Of a DNA stretch of 64,000 bases, positions 21,765 to 33,325 are shown piece after piece. Made by a program: the position numbers and the translations under genes. The stretch lies in assembly GCA_034509495.1 (NCBI GenBank), contig CM067504.1, forward strand, positions 2,026,234 to 2,090,233, given 5' to 3'. This DNA comes from Acestrorhynchus altus. Its lineage: Eukaryota > Chordata > Actinopteri > Characiformes > Acestrorhynchidae. Each line of letters opens with the position of its first letter. Within the stretch, counting starts at the first letter, position 1. The notes under the pieces are model-generated. The model saw only the letters and a list, made by a program, of their open reading frames with translations, had not been told where the DNA came from and did not search any database.

Positions 21765-22165
21765 ACCCAGTGCTCACGTTCAGGGTTTTCCAAGAACACG
21801 TCTAACATCTGTTAAAAACATCACATTCCAGCCGTCCTGTCAGAGAGGGGGAAAGAGTGCAGACAAGCACGGCTTTGTTCTTTAAAAGTTTTGCTCCAAA
21901 GACATTTCGAACCACATCTCAACACAACCGTGTTACCGTGACAGGGTTTCTGACTGGATCTGACAGTGTGGAGTTGATCTCCTCTCCAAGCACAGTCTGT
22001 TTATGCGAGCGTGCGGGTTTTTGTGGTCTGGCGATGAGATTGTGTATGTTAGTGTTTGACCCGACAGTCTGTGCTTCTGTGTCGCAGAGACCGTTGGAGA
22101 ACGGTCCACGTGAGGCCCAGAACTCTGCACGTGTGGAGTGTTTTTATAACTGCGGGGCATATGGA
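21765..22165 (+). repeat. Dispersed repeat G, copy 1
   Basis: TCACGTTCAGGGTTTTCCAAG, CTAACATCTGTTAAAAACATC, TCTGTTTATGCGAGCGTGCG and CAGTCTGTGCTTCTGTGT have close counterparts at 23699-23770 and 24670-24775. There they flank a 0.7-kb inverted-repeat element. The class is unknown. Confidence 0.6.
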
Positions 22166-22439
22166 TTCAATTAAAGTACAGTTCCACGGGGACAGCCGGG
22201 ACGATTATTGAGCTGAGTGAATTAGAAAGTGTTACTGGAGTGTGTTAGAATGTAGATACAAGCTGGAGAAAATGGGAATGTATTGGGAATGTTAGAAAGT
22301 GTGCATGAACATCTGGACATTTGATCTTCATTGTAACTTTACTGAGATATGAAGGTGAAATGACTAAACACATACTGAAGAAACGTCTTTAAACATCACT
22401 TATAAACATAATTTATAGAAATGTCATTTCTAGTGAGGC

Positions 22440-23260
22440 TAAAGTTCAGACCCCCTTTGTCCTAATAGCTGTATCTCCTCCTTTGGCTGAAATAATGTCA
22501 GGTAGATGTTTCTACAATCATCTACCGTCTCTGACCTCGACTGGAAGAATGACGTTCCCACTCCTCCATGCGGAATTCTTTCAGCTCTGTGATGTTTCAG
22601 CGTCAGTCTTTGTACAGACGTTCTTACGTTCTCCTCAAGCCCCCTCTGATACAGTAAAGATCTCATAGTGGTTTCTATGATGGAGAGATCTCCACACCCT
22701 GCTGCAGCAGAGCAGCTCCAAACCATCACACTCCCACCACCATGTTTCACAGCTGCTATGAGGTTCTTCTGCTCAAATGCTGTGTTTGGTTTGTCAAACA
22801 TGTCTTCTGTTACTGTGTCCAAATAATTCAGTTTTGGATTCATCTGTCCAAAGCACATTGTTCCAGAAGTCCTGCTCTTTGTCTAGATGTTCTCTGGAGA
22901 ACTATAGTCATGCCCTGATGTTTGTTTGACAGTAGGAGTAGAGTTGGTCTCTTTCTGGTGGTAGAAGCTGCACTTTGGCCTCAGCTGTGGATCACTGGAT
23001 CTTCATTATGTACCTTGTGGTTCTGCTGTTGGGCTGAACTTGATAGGATGGCTTGATCTCACCTTGTTAACAGTTTTAAATGTTCTTCACTTTTATTGGC
23101 TGATTTCTATTGGTTCTGAGATCTTTTTTAAAACCCTCCTTGGACGAGTCTGCATCTGAAGGCCTCAGAGAGATCTGGCCATGGTAATGTCGCTCTGCAA
23201 CCATCAAGAGAAAATCAAACTAATGTCTGAGGTTTAAATAACAGCCTCCTCCAAAGTTCT
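22440..23260 (-). pseudogene. Tc1-like transposase remnant, family E
   Basis: The minus strand encodes VKHGGGSVMVWSCSAAAGCG (22660-22760), a Tc1 signature (KHGGGSVMVWG), followed by DLSIIETTMRSLLYQRGLEE. Upstream are the words FDKPNTAFEQKN. C-terminal to this the frame is lost. A related plus-strand fragment is at 30195-30540. Confidence 0.78.
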
Positions 23261-23698
23261 CTCTAATGATGGTCTAATCTTTTGCAGCTGATGTATAAAA
23301 TGAAGATCAGGTCCATCTGTCTGAATATGTTAGTCAAGTGTGTACATGGGGAAGAGGGCAGGGAGAAGGGAGTGGGCAGTTATTAGACCATGAGGAATGG
23401 TGTGTATATCTGTGTACCAATATATGATTAGTGTGCATCTGTATCACGTTTCTTCAAGTCTAATGGAGCATGACCCCAAAGACTTCCAGCAGGACAAGTG
23501 TGAGGTAGCAGGACTATGAACTCCACGGTCTTATTTGGTGGCCTACATGTGCATCTGCCTGATCCCCCATTTCTCACACTGTAAACCACACTAGTCTTGA
23601 ACGCGTTCCCATGCTTCAGTCTTTGTTTAGGTCACATGTGAATATCACGGAAACTTCTCTCCTGCTCAACTCTCCCTCTGACACCTACAAGATATAAG
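23261..23698. other. Unassigned
   Basis: No frame or repeat recognised; the right edge passes into repeat G. Confidence 0.45.
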
Positions 23699-23796
23699 AC
23701 TCACATTCAGGATTTTCCAGGAAAACTGGGAACATCTGCTAAATACACATTTCATTCTGACCGATTTGTGAGTCAGAATGGCCCTGATGACGGCGC

Positions 23797-24478
23797 TACC
23801 CCTGAGGCGGAACAAATGCAATTGGTTCAGAGAATAACCAATTAAATAACCAGCCTGCGGGGCTTCAGAAAGCTCTGCCTCTCAGAGGCCTTTTCCACCG
23901 AAAGAACTCTGGTTCTGGAACTGGTTCCATGCTGGCTTATGTAACCTTGATGTTTTTTGGTGAACCAGTTTTACCAGTTTTAGTGGAACCGATGCTGTGA
24001 CACAGAATCCGTCATCAACAGAGGGCGCTGCACAGCATCAGTAAATGGAGGTGAGAAGATGGTCGTGCATATAGTCTACCTGCGAGTGTTTGTCCTGTTA
24101 CAGACGTTTTTTTTTCTCCAGGAGAGCAAACATGGATCAAACCTGGATCAACCTTTGGCAATAAGAAGATGGTTTGTCCTTGCTCCTGTAAAACTTGACA
24201 TGCCTGCAGAGGTTCAAGCTTATAAACCTACTTAAAAACCTTAAGAACACATGAGGGGACTTGCCAGTTCAGGGAATCAAACCTGGCAACCATCCAGGCA
24301 CAAGGCTGGTTCTCTAACCACCAGGCCTGAAGAACCAAAACCTCAAACCGAATTGCACATCTTTCATGCTATGCGTCCACACATACAGCCCCGAGGAGCA
24401 GATACACCTTTCTAAAGCTCTGCCTACTGGTTATTTAACTGGTTATTCTCAACCAGTGGTGTTTGTTCTGCCTCAGAG
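23797..24478. mobile_element. Non-autonomous element with about 55-bp terminal inverted repeats
   Basis: The left end (CCCTGAGGCGGAACAAAT, GAGAATAACCAATTAAATAA) and the right end (TTATTTAACTGGTTATTCTC, TTTGTTCTGCCTCAGAGG) are inverted complements. There is no coding capacity. Inside are GGTTCTGGAACTGGTTCCAT and a reverse SINE head at 24241-24332. Confidence 0.7.
24241..24332 (-). mobile_element. tRNA-derived SINE head
   Basis: On the minus strand GGCCTGGTGGTTAGAGAACC (A-box region) is followed by GGTTGCCAGGTTTGATTCCC (B box). It is not a tRNA, because no acceptor stem pairs. Confidence 0.6.
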
Positions 24479-24904
24479 GCAGAGCTGCCTTCAGAACCAT
24501 TCCGAGGAGTGATCCTGAACATGAACAGAGTGTGAACACAGTCTAATCGTCTACACAAGCTGCACTGCACAGCTGTAGAGACATGATTTCTGATGTTCGT
24601 CTTCCATCCAAGTGCTTCAAGTGGTTTTGTGGTTGACCCACTGAGCTCGTTTACTCTGTCAGCCTGTAGATTTATTTGTGAGGACTTGTTTATGTGAGTG
24701 TGTGGGTTTCAGTGATCTGGCCGTCAGCATGTGTATGTTTGAGCTCAGCTGTCAGTCTGTGCTTCTTCTGTTACTGCTTTTCCAGAATTCTCTGCCTTGA
24801 GACGTTTCTCCACATAAAATCCTACACAGGAAAACATTCCCAGTGATTTCACTGGGATTGGTCCTCTATTAAGCTGGCTGTTCTTCTGGTCCAGGTAAAA
24901 GAAT

Positions 24905-25345
24905 TCAGACTGTGCACTTACTCAGACTCTTTTCATGCTGATGGGAAATAAAACGGTAAAGCTGGGTGAGAAGTGAAGCAACAGAACACGCCAGACGTCT
25001 GGAGGTGTAGAGGTTCCTAACGGTGTCCTGTGATGATCCATCCCATGCAGCTTGAATGTTCTCACTCAGTTCTGCAGATGGTGTGGTAGGGGTGGAGTGT
25101 TGATAGAGCGTCCAATAGCATCCCACACATTTTCAATCAGGGACAGGTCTGGAGATGAGACCGACCACTGGTTGCAGTGCCTGTAATGAAGACCAAAGGT
25201 GATCTGACGTCGTACGAAGTTGCTTCCACACCGTCACACCAGACCTGGAGGTGGGATGTGGCAACAAACTGATAGCAAGACAAAAGTGGGATTTGTTACT
25301 GAAAATGATTCCTTCTGGGTGTATTTCCTCCTTCCCTGAGTAGGT
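24905..25345 (-). pseudogene. Tc1-like family C remnant
   Basis: The minus strand encodes ENIQAAWDGSSQDTVRNLYT and RRLACSVA (24960-25070), the C-terminus of family C. Upstream are GATAGAGCGTCCAATAGC and GTCTGGAGATGAGACCGACC, and the terminal word ATTCCTTCTGGGTG is at about 25308-25321. Confidence 0.8.
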
Positions 25346-25970
25346 GTAAGTTACCTGTGTAATGGTTTGGACATCTTGGCTGATAAAAACATTATACACT
25401 GTGTGGTTTTGGTTTTAGGTTCCGTTCTAATTATAACACTGTTTCAAACTTTCAGCTCTTAATGTGAAGCTATATTTACAGCTCCAGTTTAGTGAGACGC
25501 AGCAGAAACAGACGGATGCTCTGGGTGTGTGAGACAGTTATTGTAAATAAATAGAGGGGGACAAACACCATCTACAGATATTAATTCAGTTCAGTTATAC
25601 AAACATTGCTCTCATTTTCTTCCTCACATCAGTGTGAATTTCTATAACGGCATGTTCTGAGACAGCTCTGATTTTTTTGATCTGTCAAATTTATAGAATT
25701 CATTAGTGTATAATTCATTAAAATCTGAAATACTGTTTGAGGAAACGACCGTTAAAACAGTATAAACACTGTATAAACTACTTCAACACATGTAGCCACA
25801 ATCATGGGAATGACTGCTGACTTGATAGTTGTCCAGAGGACAATCAGTGTCCCCCTCCAAAAAGAGTTTCAGCCACAGAAGGTCATTGCTGGCGGTTCTC
25901 AGAGCGCTGTATCAAAGCATAATATTTTAAAAGTTGACTAGAAGATGAAAATGTGGTGGGAAAAGGTGCA
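25346..25970. other. Unassigned AT-rich spacer
   Basis: May include a decayed B tail in reverse orientation, but no word is close enough to claim it. Confidence 0.4.
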
Positions 25971-26310
25971 CAAGCCCCGCCCCCTCTCTCTGATCAGTCA
26001 GAGTCTGTATGCAGGTTGATCATCAGCCCCGCCCCCTCTCTCTGATCAGTCAGAGTCTGTATGCAGGTTGAGCATCAGCCCCGCCCCCTCTCTCCGATCA
26101 GTCAGAGTCTGTATGCAGGTTGAGCATCAGCCCCGCCCCCTCTCTCTGATCAGTCAGAGTCTGTATGCAGGTTGAGCATCAGCCCCGCCCACTCTCTCTG
26201 ATCAGTCAGAGTCTGTATGCAGGTTGAGCATCAGCCCCGCCCCCTCTCTCTGATCAGTCAGAGTCGGTATGCAGGTTGAGCATCAGCCCCGCCCCCTCTC
26301 TCTGATGATT
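25971..26310 (-). repeat. Composite element B, copy 3 (about 7 units, reversed)
   Basis: AGCCCCGCCCCCTCTCTCTG and ATCAGTCAGAGTCTGTATGC alternate seven times at about 52-bp spacing, near identical to each other. It is the most homogeneous array of the family in the window. The head and tail are weak or absent. Confidence 0.92.
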
Positions 26311-26710
26311 GTAGCACATTATATACCTATATTACATAATAACATATATTATATGTTATTATTGCTTCCAATGGATTCGAAAGGGTGTGAAGACCTACGG
26401 CCTACAGTGTCCACATGCAGCCTTCTCAAAACTGCTCACGATGAGCGGATTATCTGGTTTTGGACGTTCTTTCTCAGAACACCCCGATCAATCCTTTTTA
26501 AACCCTCGTCATTAAAGTGACAGGACATTTTAAGGAGACGTGCAGGGACTTGGGTATCTGTGACAGTCTGAAGCCTTCTCTCCCGAGCCAAAAATCTGCA
26601 GCACATCATGTCTCACTATAACATTCCCACAGGCCCCTGGCTAGCACTGACCGTTCACCACACGGACACTGCCAGGGGAGAGCCAGACTGGAATGTTGAG
26701 TCAGCACACA

Positions 26711-26746
<36 letters not shown>

Positions 26747-27600
26747 GCTGTGAGAACACACACCCAACACTACATACCTTGGCATGAGTGCTCTGGAGGC
26801 GAATAGGGGGGCTTTTATAACCCCCAACCTAAATTTAACCACTGCTCACTCTTTAAACCTCTCACCGACTCTCGGGCAAGGCAGGGTGACCATTAGGTGA
26901 GTACAAATGTGAACGACGTAAAACAATCCCCTGCGGTCTTTTGCTGTCCGAACTCCCCTTAATCACTAATTTAATCACTAATCTCGGACTTTACATCTAA
27001 TGAGGAGTGTTGAAGTGGGCTGAAACATCATAAACGAGTATTTAGGCAGCTGGGCACTTTGGCTTGGCCCAAATAGGAAGTCTGATGGTCTTCCAAAAAA
27101 AAATGATAGCCCTCTGACATAAGGGAAAGTAGGTCATTCCGTGACTGACCACAGCAAAGTACGGCCCCAAATGATATACCGTACACCTGTTACCTGTCCA
27201 GAAGACGTCTACATACAACTGATGACTCTGCATATCTAGCCTAATAATGGCAATACACTTGATTACAGTCGTGTCATTGTAATGCACGTGATCATTAAAG
27301 CGCTCACTGCACAGTAAGCATGATGTCATGCTGTAGCTCTGAAGCTCTGAACTAGTACTGGAGTCTGAGTTGGACTTAATTCCCCCCAGACTGCACTAAC
27401 CTACATTAGTGCTCAGCAGACCTACATTGCACCCTTTCAACAAAGAGGACAATCTGTAGAGCAAAAGAGACAGACAGAATTCTGAGGGGACAGAGGCTAG
27501 ACAGTACTGTAGTATTGCCAATAGAACACAGCAACACTTACAGATTGGACTAGAAGCTAGACAGTCCAGTCCAGATCTTTAATCGCATTCCATTTGGGTC
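26311..27600. other. Unassigned, with (CA)n
   Basis: An imperfect (CA)n lies at 26705-26746. The remaining 1.2 kb shows no repeat family or coding signature. Confidence 0.45.
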
Positions 27601-27629
27601 CACAACTGCACTCGTCATCCAAAAAACAA

Positions 27630-28150
27630 GAGCTGCACCCAGAAGGAATCAACCGACTGTCGACGAGTGTCACGCCAGACTGTCATGGAGTCACTCAGAA
27701 TCGCAGTGGGTCATTTTTGTCCACTTTTGTCCTGGACGAATCCATTGACCTGGACAGCAAACAATTCAGTTCATCAACAGTAAAGTACAGCCAGGTAACT
27801 GGAGATGGAGTTGGGATGAGATGGTTGGGTCACTCTGTGCACATTAGGCAAACCATTGGTTCTCCTTCTCCGTGGTTTGTGTAGGTCTCCCAGATCCCTC
27901 GTGTCACTGGTGCGTGCCTTCTTCTATCCACTGCCACCAACAGCGTGATACGGTAATATCTGCATGGTATGACCCTCTCAAACTCTTCCAACTGCAAGAA
28001 TTGCTTCTCTGAGGTCTTCTCTGAGGAACTCTTCACTTGCAAAGGATGCTCCAACACCACAGCACGAGTCAGAATGGAATATTGTCAGTCAGGTACAGCA
28101 ATAAGTCCGTCCCAAGGCCATGCTTACATCACATGTATCTTACGACCTAC
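27630..28150 (-). mobile_element. Tc1-like family C remnant, rearranged
   Basis: Begins with GCTGCACCCAGAAGGAATCA (family C terminus, plus orientation), then a break, then minus-orientation words GTTTGTGTAGGTCTCCCAGA, CACTGCCACCAACAGCGTGA and CAAAGGATGCTCCAACACCA as in 59650-59870 and 53140-53270. It appears to be two fragments in opposite orientation. Confidence 0.6.
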
Positions 28151-28782
28151 CCACCAGGTTTCATTCCTGTTCCTTGGTTCCTTCTGGCTTCCATCATGTT
28201 TTTGTTTGAGTGCATGACATTGATTTGTTTCTGACTTAAGGAGCGTCACTGACCAGATATTATTTGGGTTGTGGACCATTGTCTGCAAGCTCATGACGCT
28301 GACATGGTTGTGGAATGGTAGTGTGTGGGTCGAGGTCTTAAACTGGACATCACGGAGGTGGAGCTGTGAGGGAGATGTTTCTAATAAAGAGGTGAGTACG
28401 TGTTTAACAACATGCATGTACATCATGGACAAGGTTAGTTAATCTGTGAAGAAAGAACATCAAGGTGGGTTCAAGGTGGGAAAATTGCCAACATAGATAT
28501 TAGAAAAGATGCTGGTCATTACAGGTGTGTGATACGGACAGTTAAATTAAAAAAATGTCTTGGAACGTATTAAAAATACCTTGGCGACCTGTTTGGACGG
28601 TTGTTTTGACCGTCATTATTTAGAGCCGTCTTGTCTGGAGTCTTCCAGCTCCTCCCTGGAGTCACCCTGATGATCTGTTTTCCGTTCTAAACGGAATGTG
28701 ACTTTTGTTTATGTATATATGAGTATCATTGTAGTCCTCATAAAGCACTGTCAGCAGTGGGAAACAGTCGTAATTACTAATT
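28151..28782. other. Unassigned
   Basis: No repeat or gene recognised. Confidence 0.4.
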
Positions 28783-29045
28783 AGGGCTGGGCAATGTGTA
28801 TATAATGCTGCCCTGTGATTATGTAGCTATATAATCAAATCAAATCAAATTGCTGCTGTCAGAAAGCAGCTTCACTGAAAGCGAAAGCGTATTAGACTAT
28901 GAACAACAACACAGAGAGCATAAACGATAGAGACATAAACCTCCTGGTGAACCAAAAGGTGACGGAGGCAAGAGCTGGACGAAGAAACCTTGGGAGGAAC
29001 CAGGCTCGCTAGGGGAGACCCGCCTCCTCTGGTCAAACTACTCAC
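28783..29045 (+). repeat. MITE end plus dispersed repeat H
   Basis: TTAGGGCTGGGCAATGTG at 28782 resembles a hAT-like MITE end. It is followed by three AATCA-type units and a repeat common in fish (GAAACCTTGGGAGGAACCAG, CTCGCTAGGGGAGACCCGC). Confidence 0.6.
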
Positions 29046-29144
29046 TTATTATTGATGGGGACACTGGACTCATGTCTGCTCTACTGTTCAGGTGGACTGA
29101 AGTAATCACAACAGTAGCAGATGATTAGGGTCCATGTCAATTTC

Positions 29145-29575
29145 TACAACTTCTCCAAGTTTGAAAGGGTTGCAGGAGAGCTCAAGTTCAGCCTTTGAAG
29201 GGGTGGTAGATGGCTGCATGACGTAGGACTACATGCAAGCAGATGTCATTCCAGACTATTGTGATGGTGAGTACGACCAACAAATCGTCTCCGTGTCTCC
29301 CCTACCACACCATCTGCAGAACTGAGTGAGAACATTCAAGCTGCATGGGATGGATCATCACAGGACACCATTAGGAACCTCTACAACTCCATGCAGAGAC
29401 GTCTGGGGTGTTGCGTTAAACCCGACGCCGTACTGAGAGACACCACTTCTGTATGAGTAGATCAATCAATATTGATCAGATCAGGCTACAGTTATCATCA
29501 GTTATTGATCCTGATCACCTTCATCTTCCTTCACAACAGCACTGCAATCCCACACGTCCTTCTGGGTGGGCAGTG
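29145..29575 (+). pseudogene. Tc1-like family C remnant
   Basis: CTACCACACCATCTGCAGAA, then ENIQAAWDGSSQDTIRNLYN and RRLGCCVKPDAVLRDTTSV, stop, and a 3' end with GATCAATCAATATTGATCAG, TCATCTTCCTTCACAACAG and GTCCTTCTGGGTGGGC. The 5' part is missing. Confidence 0.85.
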
Positions 29576-30006
29576 CTTTGACGAGGAGTGCACATCTGGA
29601 GGACGCACAATAAAGCTCTCACAATCTGTTAGAGGGTTCATTTGCATATTGCAGCCTTCTGTGAAATCAGCTTCAGCAGCCAATGCTCTGATATCCACCA
29701 AACAAAGTCCTGATTATACTGACCTCTCCTCCTCTGCTGTCCCGCACGACTCAACAGTCCTATAAGGAACAAGGAACATGTTCCTGGTACTAAGTGGGCC
29801 TTCAGGGTTCACTGGTTAGTGAAAAAGCCCCAGAGACAAACACTCACTCTTTGCCTTAGAAGGTTAGGATGAAAGCAGTGTGTGTGTGTATGTGTGCAGA
29901 GAGGAGTGAAAAAGCAGTACGTGAAAATGTGTGTGCCCTCTTCGGGGGTATTGCAGAGTTTTCTGTTGGCCGCTGCATGTGAGCAGAGCAGCACGTGGCC
30001 CAGCAG
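29576..30006. other. Unassigned
   Basis: No repeat family recognised up to the (CA)n at 30007-30059. Confidence 0.4.
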
Positions 30007-30017
30007 ACACACACACA

Positions 30018-30059
<42 letters not shown>
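30007..30059. repeat. (CA)n microsatellite
   Basis: Two runs with one CT interruption at about 30018-30020. Confidence 0.95.
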
Positions 30060-30060
<1 letters not shown>

Positions 30061-30194
30061 CATCCAATATAAAGATGTACCACCCCCACCCCCCACCCCC
30101 CTGCACCAGTACCTATTTAATCCATGCTCACTTTCTCTCATTCCACTCCCTGCTGCAGCTCTCCATCCACATGTCTGTGCTGATATCTCTTAAG

Positions 30195-30540
30195 AGATAG
30201 AGCATCGTGATCCAGATGTTTTCTGCAACATCACTTTTCCCTCTGCACTGCATTTCATGTCGGTTCAGAGCAACAGAATCTGCAGGCAGACCTATATCGT
30301 ATTTATATTTCTGTACAGTGGTGCTTGGTGTTCGTTTGCAAAGGACTTCTGGAACAACGTGCTTTGGACACATGAATCCAAAGACAAAACACGGCACTTG
30401 AGCACCTCACAGCAGCTGTGAAGCATGGTGGTGGGAGTGTGGTCGTTTGGAGCTGCTCTGCTGCATCAGGGTGTGGAGATCTCTCCATTATAAAAACCAC
30501 TGTGAGATCTTTATTGTATCAGAGGGGGCTTGAGGAGAAC
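30195..30540 (+). pseudogene. Tc1-like transposase remnant, family E
   Basis: FVCKGLLEQRALDT-like text and then VKHGGGSVVVWSCSAASGCG at about 30415-30475 match the minus-strand copy at 22440-23260. It is cut at 30540 by a (CA)n run. Confidence 0.75.
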
Positions 30541-30544
30541 GGAA

Positions 30545-30545
<1 letters not shown>

Positions 30546-30594
<49 letters not shown>

Positions 30595-30765
30595 AGGGCA
30601 ATTTAGAGTAGCCAGTTCACCTGATCTCCATGTTTTGGAATGTGGGAGGAAAAATGAGTCCCCAAAATAAACCCACACAGACACAGGGAGATCTTGGAAA
30701 CTCCCACAAATGCCGAACCCAAGACGAATGTGCTGACAACCGAGCCACCTAATGAACATCACTCC
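30546..30765 (+). repeat. (CA)24 followed by common vertebrate-type repeat
   Basis: After the (CA) run (30546-30593), AATTTAGAGTAGCCAGTTCA, TGGAATGTGGGAGGAAAAA-like text and AACCCACACAGACACAGGGA match a repeat seen in many fish genomes. The class is uncertain. Confidence 0.55.
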
Positions 30766-30784
30766 AGCACCAGACTTCCCTTAC

Positions 30785-31510
30785 TCTCTCATTTCCAACT
30801 GAATTAAATCACAGTTCAATGTCAAAGGAGCTTCCAGTGCATGTTTACTGCTGTTGTCCACGTGAACATGATCAATCTGCATACAGACTCTGACTGATCA
30901 GAGAGAGGGGGCGGGGCTGATGATCAACCTGCATACAGACTTTGACTGATCAGCGAGAGGGGGCGGGGCTGATGCTCAACCTGCATACAGACTCTGACTG
31001 ATCAGAGAGAGGGGGCGGGGCTGATGCTCCACCTGCATACAGACTGTGACTGATCAGAGAGAGGGGGCGGGGCTGATGATCAACCTGCATACAGACTGTG
31101 ACTGATCAGAGAGAGGGGGCGGGGCTGATGACATCCCTGACCCAGATATTGGATTATAGACGAAAATGAGAATAAGAGTCCTGAGAAGGGACAATACATA
31201 TATAAATAACACATATAATACATTTATTTTAATTTTTTTATTTTATTTGTAACTATATCAAGTGTTTTAAAGAACGTATAATTCTAAATATCCTAATCAT
31301 GAAAGTAACTCGTCAAATTATTGCATTTCCAGCTCAACAACAGTCTGGATGATCCATTTCTAACAGGGATTTTAGTCCATATAATACAATTCTAGGCATA
31401 AGTAACGTTTTGATAAAAACATGGATAAACTCATACAATCATTTATATTCTCTTAAATTCTATCTGAAATGAAGACACATTTGAGTAGTTTAGGACAATA
31501 ACAACATCTG
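30785..31510 (+). repeat. Composite element B, copy 4 (about 5 units, full head and tail)
   Basis: Head: TTTCCAACTGAATTAAATCA and AGCTTCCAGTGCATGTTTAC (30790-30848). VNTR: 30868-31130. Tail: ATCCCTGACCCAGATATTGG, AATAAGAGTCCTGAGAAGG, AAATTATTGCATTTCCAGCT and GAAATGAAGACACATTTGAG. This is the most complete copy and defines the family order. Confidence 0.9.
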
Positions 31511-32307
31511 TCTCCTGTAAACAGTTTTCTGCCTGTCTACTGTGTGTCTCTAGTCCAGTCAAAGTCCGGTCACTCCACTCCATCCATGAGATCTGAGTCA
31601 TTTGAATGCAGACACTGGGGACACACGGGCATCTAATATGGTAAGATGAAGCACTGGGGCTCGGTTCTGAAAGGCTACTGTGAGGATGAAGTCCACAGCC
31701 TGGCCTGAGCTGCCCAAAATAGAAGCAAAGGACCTTCATAGAGTTTCAGCCTTTTCTTTTTCCACTGTTGTCTGTTAGACCACAGCGCCTGCAGTTCATA
31801 TTCATTTGAACTGAAGCATTTATGGACATAATGCCCTTGGGGACAAAACAAATATGAGCACAAGATTTGCTCCATCTCCATTAAAAGCCACAGGTTTACA
31901 GCAAACATCCTCCTGCTGCTGCCTGTATGTCCCTCATCTCGGATGTTTGTAAGCAGTGTGTGTGTGTGTGTGTGTGTGTGTGAGTGTTCATAAGGAGTGT
32001 GTACGTGTGGAGCACGGGTGATGCTGTGTGGTGGACTGAAATGTGGTCAGATGATTGGAAGTGTTTATTGCGTGATGGATTACGTGTGAATGCACATGGC
32101 GTGAGTGTGAACTGTGCAGTGCGTTCCATCTGCAGCGTTGGTGTGTGTGTGTGTGTGTGTGTGTGTGTACATGTCTATGAGTCTCAGCATCTACTGATGT
32201 TAATGGTTTGATGATTTGTGCTTCCACTGATAATTCCATGTTAAATCTGATTTGGGAGAAGAAGCGGGAGCTCAGGTGTGTACGTGGAGGAATACAGGAT
32301 GAATAAT
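31511..32307. other. Unassigned, two (TG)n runs
   Basis: (TG)n at about 31957-31982 and 32140-32168; nothing else recognised. Confidence 0.45.
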
Positions 32308-32604
32308 TATTATGCAGTCACACTGACGTGGTGGTGGTGTGTTAGTGTGTGTTGCTGGTACGAGTGGATCAGACGCAGCAGTGCTGCTGGAGTGTTTAAA
32401 CCCCTCAGTGTCACTGCTGGACCGAGAACAGTCCACCGACCAGAACGTCCTGTGAGCACTGATGAAGGACTAGAGGACGACCAACACAAACTGTCTGACT
32501 TTACATCTACAAGGTGGAGACTCTCGGTAGGAGTGTCTGATAGAGTGGACAGTGAGTGGACACAGTGTTTAAACACTCCAGCAGCACTGCTAAGACTGAA
32601 CCCC
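32308..32604. mobile_element. Foldback family A, copy 5
   Basis: CACACTGACGTGGTGGTGGT to CCAGCAGCACTGCTAAGAC, with both inner arms and the centre. The internal GGACGCTG tandem is reduced to one unit. Confidence 0.88.
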
Positions 32605-32824
32605 CCCATACAGTCACACACACACACATGTTCATGGTCCTACAACTAAGGCCTACTTGAAGCCTCCAACCGCAACATCCTAACCTCACCTTAGTGTCGT
32701 TACTATAAAGAGTCAAACGTGACATTTCTAATTCTGATTCGAGCCACTTTCAGACTGTATGTGGTATTGAAATCTGATCCATATCGGATTCACGGTAACG
32801 CTGGTTCACGGTAACGGTGGTTGG
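32605..32824. other. Unassigned
   Basis: Contains the direct repeat TTCACGGTAACG-TGGTT (32790-32822); otherwise featureless. Confidence 0.4.
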
Positions 32825-32940
32825 TTTGGCACAATAGGTAACACCACCAGTGAGAAATCATGCCATGTAGGTGACTCAGGTTCAATTCCCAGTTTGGGCA
32901 TCTATGCTGTGCTTCACCAACATTCCCAGTACGTTTGTAC
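32825..32940 (+). mobile_element. tRNA-derived SINE-like head
   Basis: AATAGGTAACACCACC, then GACTCAGGTTCAATTCCCAG (B box), then GTGCTTCACC. Too decayed to be assigned to a family. Confidence 0.4.
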
Positions 32941-33059
32941 TGAGCAGAGGGAAAATGTACGATTACAGTGAGGGAGGCGTTCAGTGGTGGGACAGTGAGG
33001 TAAATATTTCAATATGAACAAACTAAAACATAGCTTGACCGCTATGTTGTGACCAAAAA

Positions 33060-33325
33060 GTGACCAAAGTGACCAAAATATCCTAATCATTACAAAAAAC
33101 TCCTCAAATAATTGCATTTTCAGCTCAAAACACTCTGGATGATCAATATCCAACAGGATTTTTAGTCCTTATAAGCAAAACAAAACCCCAAAAACCTTTT
33201 TTTTTTTTATCAAAACATTCATACAAATATTGACACTCTGTTCATATTTATATCTCAAATGAGGACATATTTTATCAGCCGAGGATCACCTGAAAATAAT
33301 AATATCTGGAACGTGTCTCCTAGAA
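33060..33325 (+). repeat. Composite element B tail, copy 7
   Basis: AATATCCTAATCATTAC, AATAATTGCATTTTCAGCTC, CAACAGGATTTTTAGTCC and CAAATGAGGACATAT match the tail of copy 4 (31285-31480). There is no VNTR or head. Confidence 0.75.

Larger units (their letters stand above)
23699..24830 (+). repeat. Dispersed repeat G, copy 2, split by an inserted element
   Basis: The left part (23699-23785: CTCACATTCAGGATTTTCCA, GAACATCTGCTAAATAC) and the right part (24640-24830: TGTTTATGTGAGTGTGTGGG, GTCAGTCTGTGCTTCTTCTG) correspond to adjacent parts of copy 1. About 0.7 kb of inverted-repeat-bounded DNA lies between them. Confidence 0.55.
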
